A stretch of 64,000 bases of DNA from Aquimarina spongiae (GTDB lineage Bacteria > Bacteroidota > Bacteroidia > Flavobacteriales > Flavobacteriaceae), in assembly GCF_900141785.1 (NCBI RefSeq), contig NZ_FQYP01000002.1, positions 496,001 through 560,000 on the forward strand, written 5' to 3'. A program made the translations under genes and the position numbers. Below the pieces are notes generated by a model that was not told the origin of the DNA, ran no database searches, and saw only the letters and a program-made list of their open reading frames with translations. Shown one piece after another: positions 17,213-25,597 of this stretch (position 1 is the stretch's first letter; each line of letters starts with the position of its first letter).

Positions 17213-19537
17213 ATGCAAAAAACAATCTTCACCCTATTTTCACTATTGCTTTGGGTATCCTTTTATGCTCAAGAAACCTACACCCTATCCGGAACAATTT
17301 CAGATCAAAATGGCACCCCCGTAATTGCAGGAGATGTGATATTAAAAGACAACACTACTCAGGAGATCATCACTTTTACTTTTGTGGATAACGGTATGTT
17401 TATTTTTAACCCCATTGTCGAAGGTCGTTACTTGTTATCAATTTCCTGTTTGGGATATGACACCAAAACTATAGAGATTCTATTAAATGAAGACAAAAAG
17501 ATTTTCTTGCAATTATCAAAGGCTTTAGTTGATCTTGATGAAGTTACCGTAAACAGTACAAAAAATACGTTTAGTTTTAAAGAAGGGAACCTAAGTGTGA
17601 ACGTAGAAAATTCTATTCTGGAATCCCTACCTTCTACAACCGCTCTTTTTTCAAAACTACCAGGTATTCAAATAAGTACAAATCAGGAATCGTTATCCAT
17701 TATAGGTAGAGGTACCCCATTATTGTATATGGATAATCAGAGAATCGATTTTGATCAATTAAAATCTATAGTTGTTGGAGATATCAAATCGGTAGAAATT
17801 ATTGATAATCCTCCTGTCAAATATGAGGCTGAAGGCAGAACGGTAATCTTGATCACTAGAAAACGAAACAAAAAAGAAGGCTACAAAATTGATCTTTCAG
17901 AAACGGCTTCTTTTAAAAGGAGGTTTAGTAATTATTTGGAGCTACGTTCAAGTTTTAAACAAAAAAAGCTAGAGCTACAAGCCAACATCAACTACAACCA
18001 AATTGGTTTTTGGGAAAACTCCGGATCCAGATTAGAAGTCCCCGAACAAAATATCATATCCGATTATAATGCCAAAGCAATTGGCCCCAGACCTCAGTTT
18101 ATTTTTGGCGGTGGTTTTTTCTATGAATTGAATAAAAGTGATTACTTCTCTGGAAGAATCAATTACAGAACACAGCGTGATCGATTTCCCATTCTTACCA
18201 ATACATTTTTACAAATCGATCAAACAGAAGATTTCATCATATCCGAAAGCTTAAATAATGCCCCACGAAGTTTTTTGACTTCGAATATCAACTACAATAA
18301 AAAACTGGATGCAAAACGTAATTTGTTTTTTGGTGTTCAGTATTCTGATTATTCAAGAGACCTAGAGAGCAGCATTTTTAATAATGTGAATCAAAATGGT
18401 TTTGAATTATCTCAAAACAGGAATCAGACCTATGATATTGCTGTTCTTGCATCAAGAATTGACTTTGAAAATGAAATCAATAAACAAATTAAAGTTGAAG
18501 TTGGTGGTTCTGTATCTTTAAGTAAAGCCAAAGCCTTTTCTGATTTCGAATTTGTCGACACTGATCAACGTCTGGTGACTGTTTATGATTACAATGAAGA
18601 TACTTATGCTTCCTATGCACAATTATCAGGTAAAGTAAACAAGATTGGCTATAACGCAGGATTGAGAGTAGAAACTAATGTGGTAAAAGGAGGTTTTAGA
18701 AACGAGGAAGATCTGTTGGTAGATAGAACACAAACTCAGTTATTCCCAAAAGCTAGAGTTAATATCCCTATAGATAGTACAAAATCATTAAATTTTGCTT
18801 ACAACAAAACGATCAATAGACCGGGTTACCTCAATGCCAGCTCAATAAGTACATTTATAAATCCCTTGGTAGAATTTACCAGAAATGTAAACCTACGCCC
18901 AACAATCACACAAGAACTATCTACCAATTTTATCACTAAAAAATCGAATCTTAGTTTTCGTTATTTCCATACAGAGTACCCTATATTTTTTAGTTCTGTC
19001 TATAATGAAGAAGAAGGCAGTATTGTCTCCTCTCCACAAAACTTTGAGCAAGAAACCGGGTATAGCATCCAATTTCAAAATACACAGCGCTATAAAATGA
19101 TTACCTCAACCAATATCATAAGTCTAAACTACTCCAAAATAAAAGATCCACTTGCCGTAGAACAACAAACCAGCCCCTATCTATATTACTATTCTAACAC
19201 CGAATTTAAAATCAAACCCAAAACCACCTTGGGTGTTAACTTCTGGGGGCTATCTAAAAGATACCAAGGAATTTTTGAAAGAAATGCATTAATTGTTGTG
19301 GGGGCATCTTTTGCAACTACCATATATCAAAAACTACAACTGTCTATTAATGCTAATGACATTTTCAGAAATATGAATTTTGAAGATCGATATACTGCCA
19401 ATCAAATCCAGGCCAAGGACACCTTCTTTGTCAATGCGCAGGAGCTTTCATTCTCATTACAGTACTCTTTTGGTAAGACGAAAAAGTCATCCTTCAAAAA
19501 TAAAGATGTAGACGACAACCTCAACAGAATTCGATAA
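17213..19537 (+). CDS. Outer-membrane beta-barrel protein, TonB-dependent receptor-like
   Basis: This 774-residue protein has a signal peptide (to about FYAQ, residue 21), a CarboxypepD-regulatory-like domain (about 24-100, with GTISDQNGTPVIAGDVILKD), a plug-like domain (about 110-205, with LFSKLPGIQIS and LYMDNQRIDFDQLKSI) and a long barrel ending in LSFSLQYSFGKTKKSSF. It has the same general build as the barrel protein at 3736-6108 but clearly different sequence. The position behind a membrane LuxR-type sensor suggests regulated uptake or envelope function. The ligand is unknown. ATG 17213 was chosen over an in-frame TTG at 17192. Confidence 0.82.
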   Translation: MQKTIFTLFSLLLWVSFYAQETYTLSGTISDQNGTPVIAGDVILKDNTTQEIITFTFVDNGMFIFNPIVEGRYLLSISCLGYDTKTIEILLNEDKKIFLQLSKALVDLDEVTVNSTKNTFSFKEGNLSVNVENSILESLPSTTALFSKLPGIQISTNQESLSIIGRGTPLLYMDNQRIDFDQLKSIVVGDIKSVEIIDNPPVKYEAEGRTVILITRKRNKKEGYKIDLSETASFKRRFSNYLELRSSFKQKKLELQANINYNQIGFWENSGSRLEVPEQNIISDYNAKAIGPRPQFIFGGGFFYELNKSDYFSGRINYRTQRDRFPILTNTFLQIDQTEDFIISESLNNAPRSFLTSNINYNKKLDAKRNLFFGVQYSDYSRDLESSIFNNVNQNGFELSQNRNQTYDIAVLASRIDFENEINKQIKVEVGGSVSLSKAKAFSDFEFVDTDQRLVTVYDYNEDTYASYAQLSGKVNKIGYNAGLRVETNVVKGGFRNEEDLLVDRTQTQLFPKARVNIPIDSTKSLNFAYNKTINRPGYLNASSISTFINPLVEFTRNVNLRPTITQELSTNFITKKSNLSFRYFHTEYPIFFSSVYNEEEGSIVSSPQNFEQETGYSIQFQNTQRYKMITSTNIISLNYSKIKDPLAVEQQTSPYLYYYSNTEFKIKPKTTLGVNFWGLSKRYQGIFERNALIVVGASFATTIYQKLQLSINANDIFRNMNFEDRYTANQIQAKDTFFVNAQELSFSLQYSFGKTKKSSFKNKDVDDNLNRIR

Positions 19538-19590
19538 TCTTCATCTACTCTATTGATGAATCATGTTAAAAAAAGTAAAAATATTTTTTT

Positions 19591-19614
19591 AGTTAGGATT
19601 CCTTACTATATTTG
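19591..19614 (+). promoter_or_regulatory. Promoter with operator-like motif, thioredoxin-like gene
   Basis: AGTTAGGATTCCTTAC is followed directly by TATATTTG (19607-19614), a perfect TAnnTTTG -7 element. The TTAGGATTCCTTA core is itself an imperfect palindrome and recurs at the next two promoters of this cluster. A MarR-type repressor bound here would block the polymerase. Confidence 0.6.
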
Positions 19615-19645
19615 TATCGAATTAATAAACGAAAAAAATAAAATT

Positions 19646-19879
19646 ATGAGTAAATCAATTTTTTATCATGCTGGCTGCCCAGTATGTATTAGCGCAGAAC
19701 AAGATCTTGTACACCTTATTGGTAACGAAAACGTAGAAATTGTTCATTTGGGAGAGGACCAGTCACAAATAGAAACTGCCGAAAAAGCAGGAGTACAATC
19801 TGTACCTGCACTATTAACTCCAAACGGAAATGTATTGCACATCAACTTTGGAGCTGCTATAGCCGACGTAAAGGCTTAA
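19646..19879 (+). CDS. Small thioredoxin-fold protein with CPVC motif
   Basis: This 77-residue cytoplasmic protein has the redox motif GCPVC at residues 10-14 after a first beta strand (KSIFYHA). A cis-proline-like QSVPALLTPNG near residue 51-61 follows, as in thioredoxins and glutaredoxins. It is shorter than classical thioredoxin (about 105) and lacks the first helix and strand, like small glutaredoxin/NrdH-type proteins. ATG 19646 puts the start 32 bases behind a perfect promoter. An upstream TTG at 19553 would place the promoter inside the gene. It is followed by an unknown exported protein, DUF2024 and a MarR regulator that share operator-like motifs. Confidence 0.75.
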   Translation: MSKSIFYHAGCPVCISAEQDLVHLIGNENVEIVHLGEDQSQIETAEKAGVQSVPALLTPNGNVLHINFGAAIADVKA

Positions 19880-19893
19880 TTTTTTTTCATGCT

Positions 19894-19935
19894 TATAGTT
19901 AGGATTCCTTATAAAAAGAATCCTAACTATATATG
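19894..19935 (+). promoter_or_regulatory. 14-bp perfect inverted repeat overlapping a promoter
   Basis: TATAGTTAGGATTC (19894-19907) and GAATCCTAACTATA (19918-19931) are perfect complements separated by 10 bases. The right arm overlaps TATATATG (19928-19935), a 7-of-8 match to the -7 element for the gene at 19957. Each arm carries the TTAGGAT motif seen at 19591 and 20966. No T run follows, so this is an operator rather than a terminator. Confidence 0.6.
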
Positions 19936-19956
19936 TAACCTTTAAATATCAAAGTA

Positions 19957-20679
19957 ATGAAACTACTATCTTTAAGTATACTTTTAATCCTATCGAATGT
20001 ATTATATGCATGCGATGATTGTAAAAAGTACAATAATGACGATCTCAAAATAACAGCAGCTTCTGTTATTCATAGCGAAGAAATTTCCAGCACTATTTGG
20101 GAAATTACGGTATCAGGAAATGCAGGTAAAACCACGCCCACTCCAGCCGGACAGTTGCATGATGCCCCTGTGTTGGGATATGTATTCCCTACCACCTTAC
20201 AACCCACCGATGTAGGTTTTAGTGCAACCGATGGTATTGTAGCGTTGGCTCTAACCTCTCATCCAGATTTTGACGATACTCCGCTGTGGGATGAAAACAC
20301 AGATAATATATATGACAATGATGGGATTGTATGGCATCCTCATTGGGTGGTGCTACATCAGGACAAACGGGTAGAAGGAGGCTTAGCCGTAAAGCAATTT
20401 GACAAAAATGACAAATCTGTAAAACTACCACCTACAAATCCCGGTATGCCTATGTATATGGATTCGCCAGGTTTTCAAGTGATCACAAAAGGAAATAAGA
20501 TCAAAGTGGTCATTCCTGATTATAGAATGAATCATAAAACCGATTTTAAGTTTGATGCGGTAGCTGCCTATATGCAGGTAAATACTGAAAACAAAGATAA
20601 ACCTATGCTTGGGGTATATGAAGTATACAGCGTGCTAAGCAAAGACCTTTCCCTTCCCTATCAAGTAACATTAAAATAA
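19957..20679 (+). CDS. Exported protein of unknown function with N-terminal CxxC
   Basis: This 240-residue protein has a short signal sequence ending near LYA, directly followed by CDDCKKY (Cys19 and Cys22 region). It could be a lipoprotein or a periplasmic protein with a redox or metal CxxC. The rest is polar and beta-rich, with GQLHDAPVLGYVFPTTLQP, an acidic DFDDTPLWDENTDN stretch, WHPHWVVLHQD and MPMYMDSPGFQV. The several His and Met residues might bind metal. I do not recognise the family. It stands between a thioredoxin-like gene and DUF2024, with an 8-bp gap to the latter, under a promoter with the shared TTAGGAT operator. Confidence 0.75.
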   Translation: MKLLSLSILLILSNVLYACDDCKKYNNDDLKITAASVIHSEEISSTIWEITVSGNAGKTTPTPAGQLHDAPVLGYVFPTTLQPTDVGFSATDGIVALALTSHPDFDDTPLWDENTDNIYDNDGIVWHPHWVVLHQDKRVEGGLAVKQFDKNDKSVKLPPTNPGMPMYMDSPGFQVITKGNKIKVVIPDYRMNHKTDFKFDAVAAYMQVNTENKDKPMLGVYEVYSVLSKDLSLPYQVTLK

Positions 20680-20686
20680 GATAACT

Positions 20687-20950
20687 ATGGAAATAGCTGT
20701 TTGGGACACCTATGTACAAAGAAACGATGGAGCTGTTATGCACTTTGATATTTTAGTATCGGATACTTTAACAGATGAAGAAAGAATATTTGAGTTTGGT
20801 CGAACCTACTTAAAAACAAAATCTTTTGAAACTGGTAGCTTAACCTCAAAAGAATGTAGGTTTTGTCATATTGCTGTAGCTTCCGAAGAAATGATAGCAC
20901 AGATCGTAACGAAAGGATATTATATTCTTGAAATGAAAAACTGTAATTAA
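20687..20950 (+). CDS. DUF2024 family protein
   Basis: This 87-residue cytoplasmic protein matches what I recall of DUF2024: it begins with EIAVWDTYVQRNDGAVMHFD and carries CRFCHIA near residue 57 and GYYILEM near the end. The function of the family is not known. It lies 7 bp behind the unknown exported protein and is surely in the same transcript. The CxxCH could bind a metal or act in redox chemistry, which would fit the thioredoxin-like neighbour. Confidence 0.8.
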   Translation: MEIAVWDTYVQRNDGAVMHFDILVSDTLTDEERIFEFGRTYLKTKSFETGSLTSKECRFCHIAVASEEMIAQIVTKGYYILEMKNCN

Positions 20951-20965
20951 TAATCTCCAAAATAA

Positions 20966-20983
20966 TTAGGATCACTAACTTTG
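20966..20983 (+). promoter_or_regulatory. Promoter of the MarR gene with TTAGGAT motif
   Basis: TTAGGATCAC is followed by TAACTTTG (20976-20983), a perfect TAnnTTTG element. The ATG at 21027 is 43 bases downstream. The TTAGGAT core matches the two other promoters of this cluster. Confidence 0.6.
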
Positions 20984-21016
20984 CCAATAAGAAATTAGTA
21001 TTTCTTGTTGGTAAAG
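20979..21016. promoter_or_regulatory. 38-bp imperfect palindrome over the marR start site
   Basis: CTTTGCCAATAAGAAAT (20979-20995) and ATTTCTTGTTGGTAAAG (21000-21016) are complementary at 15 of 17 positions around a 4-base centre. The element overlaps the -7 box and the expected start of transcription, 11 bp before the marR ATG. It is a good candidate for an autoregulatory operator. Confidence 0.5.
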
Positions 21017-21026
21017 TTGTAAACAT

Positions 21027-21632
21027 ATGGATAAAAGCATTTTTGATATTACTTTTCAGAATACCGATACGGTTTCCAAAATTGTTGTGGGTTTAGAACG
21101 TATTTCGGAAGCATTTAGAGCTTTACTTTGGGAGTATGCCAAGACCATTGGCCTAAGCCCCATTCAAATACAAATTTTGATTTTTGTTGCGTATCACAAG
21201 GAGCATTTATGTACAGTTAGTCATTTGGCTAAAGAGTTTAACTTAACCAAACCTACGATAAGTGATGCGGTAAAAGCTCTCGAAAAAAAAGGGATGATTA
21301 GTAAACATAAAACCTTGGTTGATAGCAGAAGTTATTTCATAGTATTGACTGGAGAGGGAAAAAAAACTGTTTCGGCCACAGAACATTTTGCAAATCCTAT
21401 TCGAACTCAGGTGGCTCAATTTGATCAAGAAAAACAAGAATCTCTATTGTCTACCATAAATACATTGATCTATAAACTAAATAGAACGAGTATTTTATCT
21501 GTTCAACGTACTTGTTTTGGTTGCAAGTTTTATCAAAAAAATAAAGAAGATCACTATTGCAATCTGATCAAAACTACCCTATCTAATAAGGATATTCGTC
21601 TGGACTGCCCAGAATTTGAGGAAAGCGCATAA
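21027..21632 (+). CDS. MarR-family winged-helix regulator with C-terminal Cys cluster
   Basis: This 201-residue regulator has a central winged helix (about 50-115: SPIQIQILIFVAYH, TVSHLAKEFNLTKPTISDAV, and a wing near KTLVDSRSYFIVLT). The C-terminal extension carries C-F-G-C, then H-Y-C and a final D-C-P-E, so four Cys and a His in about 37 residues. Such a cluster could bind zinc or an iron-sulfur centre, or sense oxidants. It ends the thioredoxin-like/unknown/DUF2024 cluster. Shared TTAGGAT promoter motifs and the palindrome over its own start suggest that it controls the cluster and itself. The signal is an inference. Confidence 0.85.
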   Translation: MDKSIFDITFQNTDTVSKIVVGLERISEAFRALLWEYAKTIGLSPIQIQILIFVAYHKEHLCTVSHLAKEFNLTKPTISDAVKALEKKGMISKHKTLVDSRSYFIVLTGEGKKTVSATEHFANPIRTQVAQFDQEKQESLLSTINTLIYKLNRTSILSVQRTCFGCKFYQKNKEDHYCNLIKTTLSNKDIRLDCPEFEESA

Positions 21633-21633
21633 A

Positions 21634-21667
21634 AAAAGCCCCCTGACCCAAGTTACAGGAGGCTTTT
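21634..21667. terminator. Bidirectional terminator between convergent genes
   Basis: AAAAGCCCCCTG (21634-21645) pairs with CAGGAGGCTTTT (21656-21667) at 11 of 12 positions. The long T run is on the minus side, so it mainly serves the S9 peptidase gene. Confidence 0.85.
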
Positions 21668-21688
21668 CACTCAAAATTAAGACTAAAT

Positions 21689-23998
21689 TTATCCCTTTAC
21701 AGGTTTTGTTTGTTCTTTTTTCAAATGTTTTGCATAGAATCCCATCATTGCTTTATACATCGCAATAGAGTTTTCTTCTTTTCCGAAACCATGTCCTTCA
21801 TCATATCTAACCATATAAGGTACATCATACCCTTTGTCACGTAATGCCTTTACGATCTGATCTGATTCATCGATATTTACTCTTGGATCATTGGCCCCTT
21901 GTACTACAAACAATGGCTTCTTGATTTTCCCAATTTGATATACAGGAGATACTTCTTCCATAATTGCTTTTTCTTCAGCAACATCTTCGTCATACCAAAT
22001 TTCTTTGATAATCTTTAAATAAGGCTTCCAGTAAGGAGGAATCGTTTTCATAAAGGTAAATAAGTTTGAAACCCCTACGTAGTCAACACCGCAAGTATAT
22101 AAATCAGGAGTTTTGGTCAATCCTCTTAGCACAGCATATCCTCCGTGGCTTCCACCATAAATCGCTACTCTATCCTTATCTACCCATCCTTGCTCGATTA
22201 CATATTTTAACCCATCTTCAACATCATCCATCGCTTTTCTACCGATTTGCTTAAATCCGGACTCTAAAAACTTTCTTCCGTATCCTCCAGAGATTCTAAA
22301 GTTCACCTGAAGTGTTGCATATCCTCTACTTGCAAATAATTGAGCTTCTGGATTAAATCCCCAAGAATCGCGGATTCCTTGTGGTCCTCCATGTGGATTT
22401 ACTACCAAAGGCACTTTCTTACCTTGTAAGGCTTCTTTTGGCAAAGTGATATACCCATGGATGGTAAGCCCGTCTCTACTAGTAAAAGTAATCGGTCTCA
22501 TCTCTGCCATATCATTTTCTTTAAGTTGTGGCATCAAATTATACAACAACTTGAACTCTTCGGTTTTGGTGTCATAAGAATAATATACTCCGTATAACTT
22601 ATCACTTTGTAAGAAGATTAGATACTTATCCTCTTCGTCGGTTTTATCAGCGATAGAATATTGGTGATCTGGAAACTTTGCCGTAATTTTTGCATGTAGT
22701 TTCTTGTAGTAATCACTAACCGGAACTACTACTCTTTTCTCACCTTGATAAGAGAAATAGTCTAATTCGTATCCTCTTTTTCTGGAAACTGAAAGGTTAG
22801 ACACGTCATACTTGTCATTAGAGAATAGCTTTTTAATTACCTTATCCTCTTTTAAGTCATATAGATAAATTTCGGACTTATCAGAATCCAAATTAGATAC
22901 GATATATGCATCATGCGGATTGTCTGTTGAATAATCAAAGTTTAAGATCGAAAACGTATCTTTCCAGTTTAATTGCTTGATGATTTCGTAGCTGCCTTCA
23001 TTTTTTGCGTAGTAGAAATCAAAATTCACTCCGTCACGAATCTTAGCATATCCTTTTAAATTTCCATCCTTATCAAAATTGTATCCAGCGATAGGATTAG
23101 CGGCATCTTCATTTTTAAACAACTGTTTGATTTCTCCTGTTACAATATTGATCTTGTAAGGTTCAAAAATCTGCTTGTTGTTTTTGTTCATCGAAATGAT
23201 CATATGATCTTCATCTTCTCTTAACCCTTCCAAAATATTTACCTGTACTCCTTCATAAGGGGTCAACTCTTTTTGATCAGATCCGTCGATATTAGCAGCA
23301 AACAAATGATAATCTTCATTCCCGCCTTTATCCATTACATATACCAGACGGCCGTTGTTGGCCCAGCCATACCCTCGGATCAATTCTTCTTTCTCTTCGA
23401 TTACGCGAGTTACTTTGCCCGAGGCAATTTCTTTTACATATACATGATTCTTTTTGTTCTCATCCTTTTCTCTATACGAAAGGTATTTCCCATTTGGGGA
23501 GAAACGAAACGTTCTGGCCTTTGGTTTTGCAAAATAATCTTCTACAGAATACCCATAGGCCCCTTTATCCAGGTCTGCCAACTTTATTAATTCTGCATCA
23601 GAGGTAACCAATTCTGGATTACCGGGGATTGTTTTTTCAGATTTTTCCATTTCTAAGGGTAATTCCATTCCGCCTTGATAAAAAGTTCCTTTTAATTTTT
23701 GTGGTGCTACTGCTGCTACATACTTGATGCCAGCTTTCTTGAATACTAATGTTAATTGTTCATTTTCTAGTAGTACTTTGTCCATTGGAAGTCCCGTAGC
23801 TCCTTGAGAAGGACTATCCATGGTAGCCGCCAAAGCTCCATCCTTTTTTTCGATGTGAAATGCCAAAGGTATTTCGGCTCCTTGCACAGATAATTTACCT
23901 TTCCAGGTACCTGTGACTTCCTGTGCTTGTATAGGCACAAAAGACAAACATAAAAGCACTATAAATGTGCTCCAAACTGTAGATGATTTTGTTCTCAT
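21689..23998 (-). CDS. S9 family serine peptidase (prolyl oligopeptidase-like)
   Basis: This 769-residue exported peptidase starts with a signal peptide (to about IQAQ). A region of about 110 residues of unknown type is followed by a WD-like propeller (about 150-500) and a C-terminal alpha/beta-hydrolase domain. The catalytic residues are visible as Ser in YGGSHGGYAVL, Asp in VQGANDPRVN and His in YDEGHGFG. It cleaves oligopeptides, often after proline or other specific residues, in the periplasm or at the cell surface. I chose the ATG at 23998, which gives a clean signal peptide; an upstream start at 24049 would not. It ends at a strong terminator. Confidence 0.92.
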   Translation of the reverse strand: MRTKSSTVWSTFIVLLCLSFVPIQAQEVTGTWKGKLSVQGAEIPLAFHIEKKDGALAATMDSPSQGATGLPMDKVLLENEQLTLVFKKAGIKYVAAVAPQKLKGTFYQGGMELPLEMEKSEKTIPGNPELVTSDAELIKLADLDKGAYGYSVEDYFAKPKARTFRFSPNGKYLSYREKDENKKNHVYVKEIASGKVTRVIEEKEELIRGYGWANNGRLVYVMDKGGNEDYHLFAANIDGSDQKELTPYEGVQVNILEGLREDEDHMIISMNKNNKQIFEPYKINIVTGEIKQLFKNEDAANPIAGYNFDKDGNLKGYAKIRDGVNFDFYYAKNEGSYEIIKQLNWKDTFSILNFDYSTDNPHDAYIVSNLDSDKSEIYLYDLKEDKVIKKLFSNDKYDVSNLSVSRKRGYELDYFSYQGEKRVVVPVSDYYKKLHAKITAKFPDHQYSIADKTDEEDKYLIFLQSDKLYGVYYSYDTKTEEFKLLYNLMPQLKENDMAEMRPITFTSRDGLTIHGYITLPKEALQGKKVPLVVNPHGGPQGIRDSWGFNPEAQLFASRGYATLQVNFRISGGYGRKFLESGFKQIGRKAMDDVEDGLKYVIEQGWVDKDRVAIYGGSHGGYAVLRGLTKTPDLYTCGVDYVGVSNLFTFMKTIPPYWKPYLKIIKEIWYDEDVAEEKAIMEEVSPVYQIGKIKKPLFVVQGANDPRVNIDESDQIVKALRDKGYDVPYMVRYDEGHGFGKEENSIAMYKAMMGFYAKHLKKEQTKPVKG

Positions 23999-24250
23999 AT
24001 TGATTGATTTATAAAGAAAAAGTGTGTTTCTAATATCATAAGTAATCATCGTTTGGATTTTGTTACATTCTATTTATGTTTTAACATAAAACTTGCAAAT
24101 TTGGAAACAATCAAAGTAACATAATCCTTATCGCACCGGCACCTCTATCATATATACTTAGAATATTATGGAGTGTTACATTTTTCCCAAATATTACTAT
24201 TCATTTTTTGGTTTTAGTACTTTTACTCGAGTAACACAAATTAACTATCT

Positions 24251-25105
24251 ATGAAAAAATTATATATGTTGGCGGTTGCGCTTATTCTTATAAGTTGTAA
24301 TCAAACCAAAAAAGAAGAAACCAACACCGATCAATCTTCAGAAACTCAAAAAGAAGCTATACCGGTTGAACCCAATGAAGGTATTGGGGATGGAGCAGTT
24401 TCTATTACCGATAGTTTTATCGGCAGCATTGAAAAAGCACATAAAAAAAGTGATTTCCTAAAGCATAAAGCCATCAGTTTTAATATCAACATCATCTTTG
24501 GTGGTAAGGAGCATCTGGATGGAAAAATCACTATGCTTACCAATTCTACAAAAATCAGAATTGACAAAAAAGATGAGACGAAGCTTATTTATAATGGTGA
24601 AAAAGTATTTTTATGTCCTGAAGATGCTACTGCCGGAGGAGCGCGGTTTGATATGTTTACTTGGACCTATTTCTTTGGTTTACCTTATAAATTAAATGAT
24701 CCCGGTACGCAATGGGACTTAAAAAACGATCTGCCTTTGGACGGAGTTGATCATCATACTGCCAAACTTACTTTTAAACCAGGAACGGGAGATGCTCCTA
24801 AAGACTGGTATGTTATCTATACAGATACTGAAAAGAATACGTTAAAAGCTGCAGCGTATATCGTTACTTTTGGAAGTGGAGATGATATCAGTAAGGCTGA
24901 AGAAGATCCACATGCCATACAATATAAAAACTTCGAAATGGTAGAAGGAATACCTTTTGCCACCTACTGGGAATTTTATGGATGGCAGGAAGATAAGGGG
25001 ATGACTCAAAAGCTTGGTGAGGCTACCATTACAGATATTACTTTCCTTGAAGATGAAGGTGCCATTTTTGAAACTCCTGATAATTCAAAAGAAATTTCTT
25101 TGTAA
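24251..25105 (+). CDS. Lipoprotein of a flavobacterial DUF family (probably DUF6503)
   Basis: This 284-residue lipoprotein has the lipobox LILISC with Cys16, then a Glu/Thr-rich linker to about residue 50. A single beta-rich domain follows, with FNINIIFGGKEHLDGKITM, WTYFFGLPYKLNDPGTQW and ATYWEFYGW, that resembles LolA-like outer-membrane lipoprotein folds. I associate this pattern with DUF6503, common in flavobacteria, but could not search. It stands alone and ends at a strong terminator. The function is unknown. Confidence 0.7.
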   Translation: MKKLYMLAVALILISCNQTKKEETNTDQSSETQKEAIPVEPNEGIGDGAVSITDSFIGSIEKAHKKSDFLKHKAISFNINIIFGGKEHLDGKITMLTNSTKIRIDKKDETKLIYNGEKVFLCPEDATAGGARFDMFTWTYFFGLPYKLNDPGTQWDLKNDLPLDGVDHHTAKLTFKPGTGDAPKDWYVIYTDTEKNTLKAAAYIVTFGSGDDISKAEEDPHAIQYKNFEMVEGIPFATYWEFYGWQEDKGMTQKLGEATITDITFLEDEGAIFETPDNSKEISL

Positions 25106-25129
25106 TTTCTACAACTCGAGATACGATCT

Positions 25130-25166
25130 AATCCCTTTGCTATTGTTACGCAAAGGGATTTTTTTA
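25130..25166 (+). terminator. Intrinsic terminator
   Basis: AATCCCTTTGC (25130-25140) pairs perfectly with GCAAAGGGATT (25150-25160), followed by a run of T. It begins 25 bp after the lipoprotein stop. Confidence 0.9.
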
Positions 25167-25247
25167 TTCATGCATATCCTTATCTTTAACTAAATAAATT
25201 TTGTGGTATCTTTTACCCTTAATCTTATTAACACTTAATTTTAAATA

Positions 25248-25595
25248 ATGAGTTGGCATTTATACGTACTTTCTTTCATATTTATAATAGCAGGAATTTT
25301 TCATTTTATCAGACCCAAAGCTTTTATGAGAATAATGCCACTTTACATACCATATCATAAATTTTGGGTGTACCTCAGTGGAGTTTTTGAAGTTCTGGCA
25401 GGTGTAGGGTTAATTTTTGAGAGTACCCGAATATTTTCCTTGTTGTTAATCATCATCATGCTGGTTCTGTTTTTTCCGGTGCATGTCCATATGTTGATCA
25501 ATAAAAAAGCAGGACTTAATCTTCCGAAATGGGTATTGATTCTTAGATTGCTTTTACAATTTGCCCTTATCTACTGGGTGTATCAATATGTATAA
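25248..25595 (+). CDS. DoxX-like small membrane protein
   Basis: This 115-residue protein has four hydrophobic segments, with the pattern IFIIAGIFHFIRPKAFMRIMP near the start and FEVLAGVGLIF in the second segment. This matches the DoxX/MauE-like family of four-helix membrane proteins. The role is unclear; relatives affect quinone or redox chemistry. It lies 2 bp before an AlkB-type gene, so the two are one operon. Confidence 0.8.
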   Translation: MSWHLYVLSFIFIIAGIFHFIRPKAFMRIMPLYIPYHKFWVYLSGVFEVLAGVGLIFESTRIFSLLLIIIMLVLFFPVHVHMLINKKAGLNLPKWVLILRLLLQFALIYWVYQYV

Positions 25596-25597
25596 AA

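Noticed and set aside
19894..19931. Inverted repeat as a terminator of the thioredoxin-like gene
   Set aside because: The stem is AT-rich, has a 10-base spacer, no T run follows, and its right arm overlaps a -7 element. An operator is more likely.
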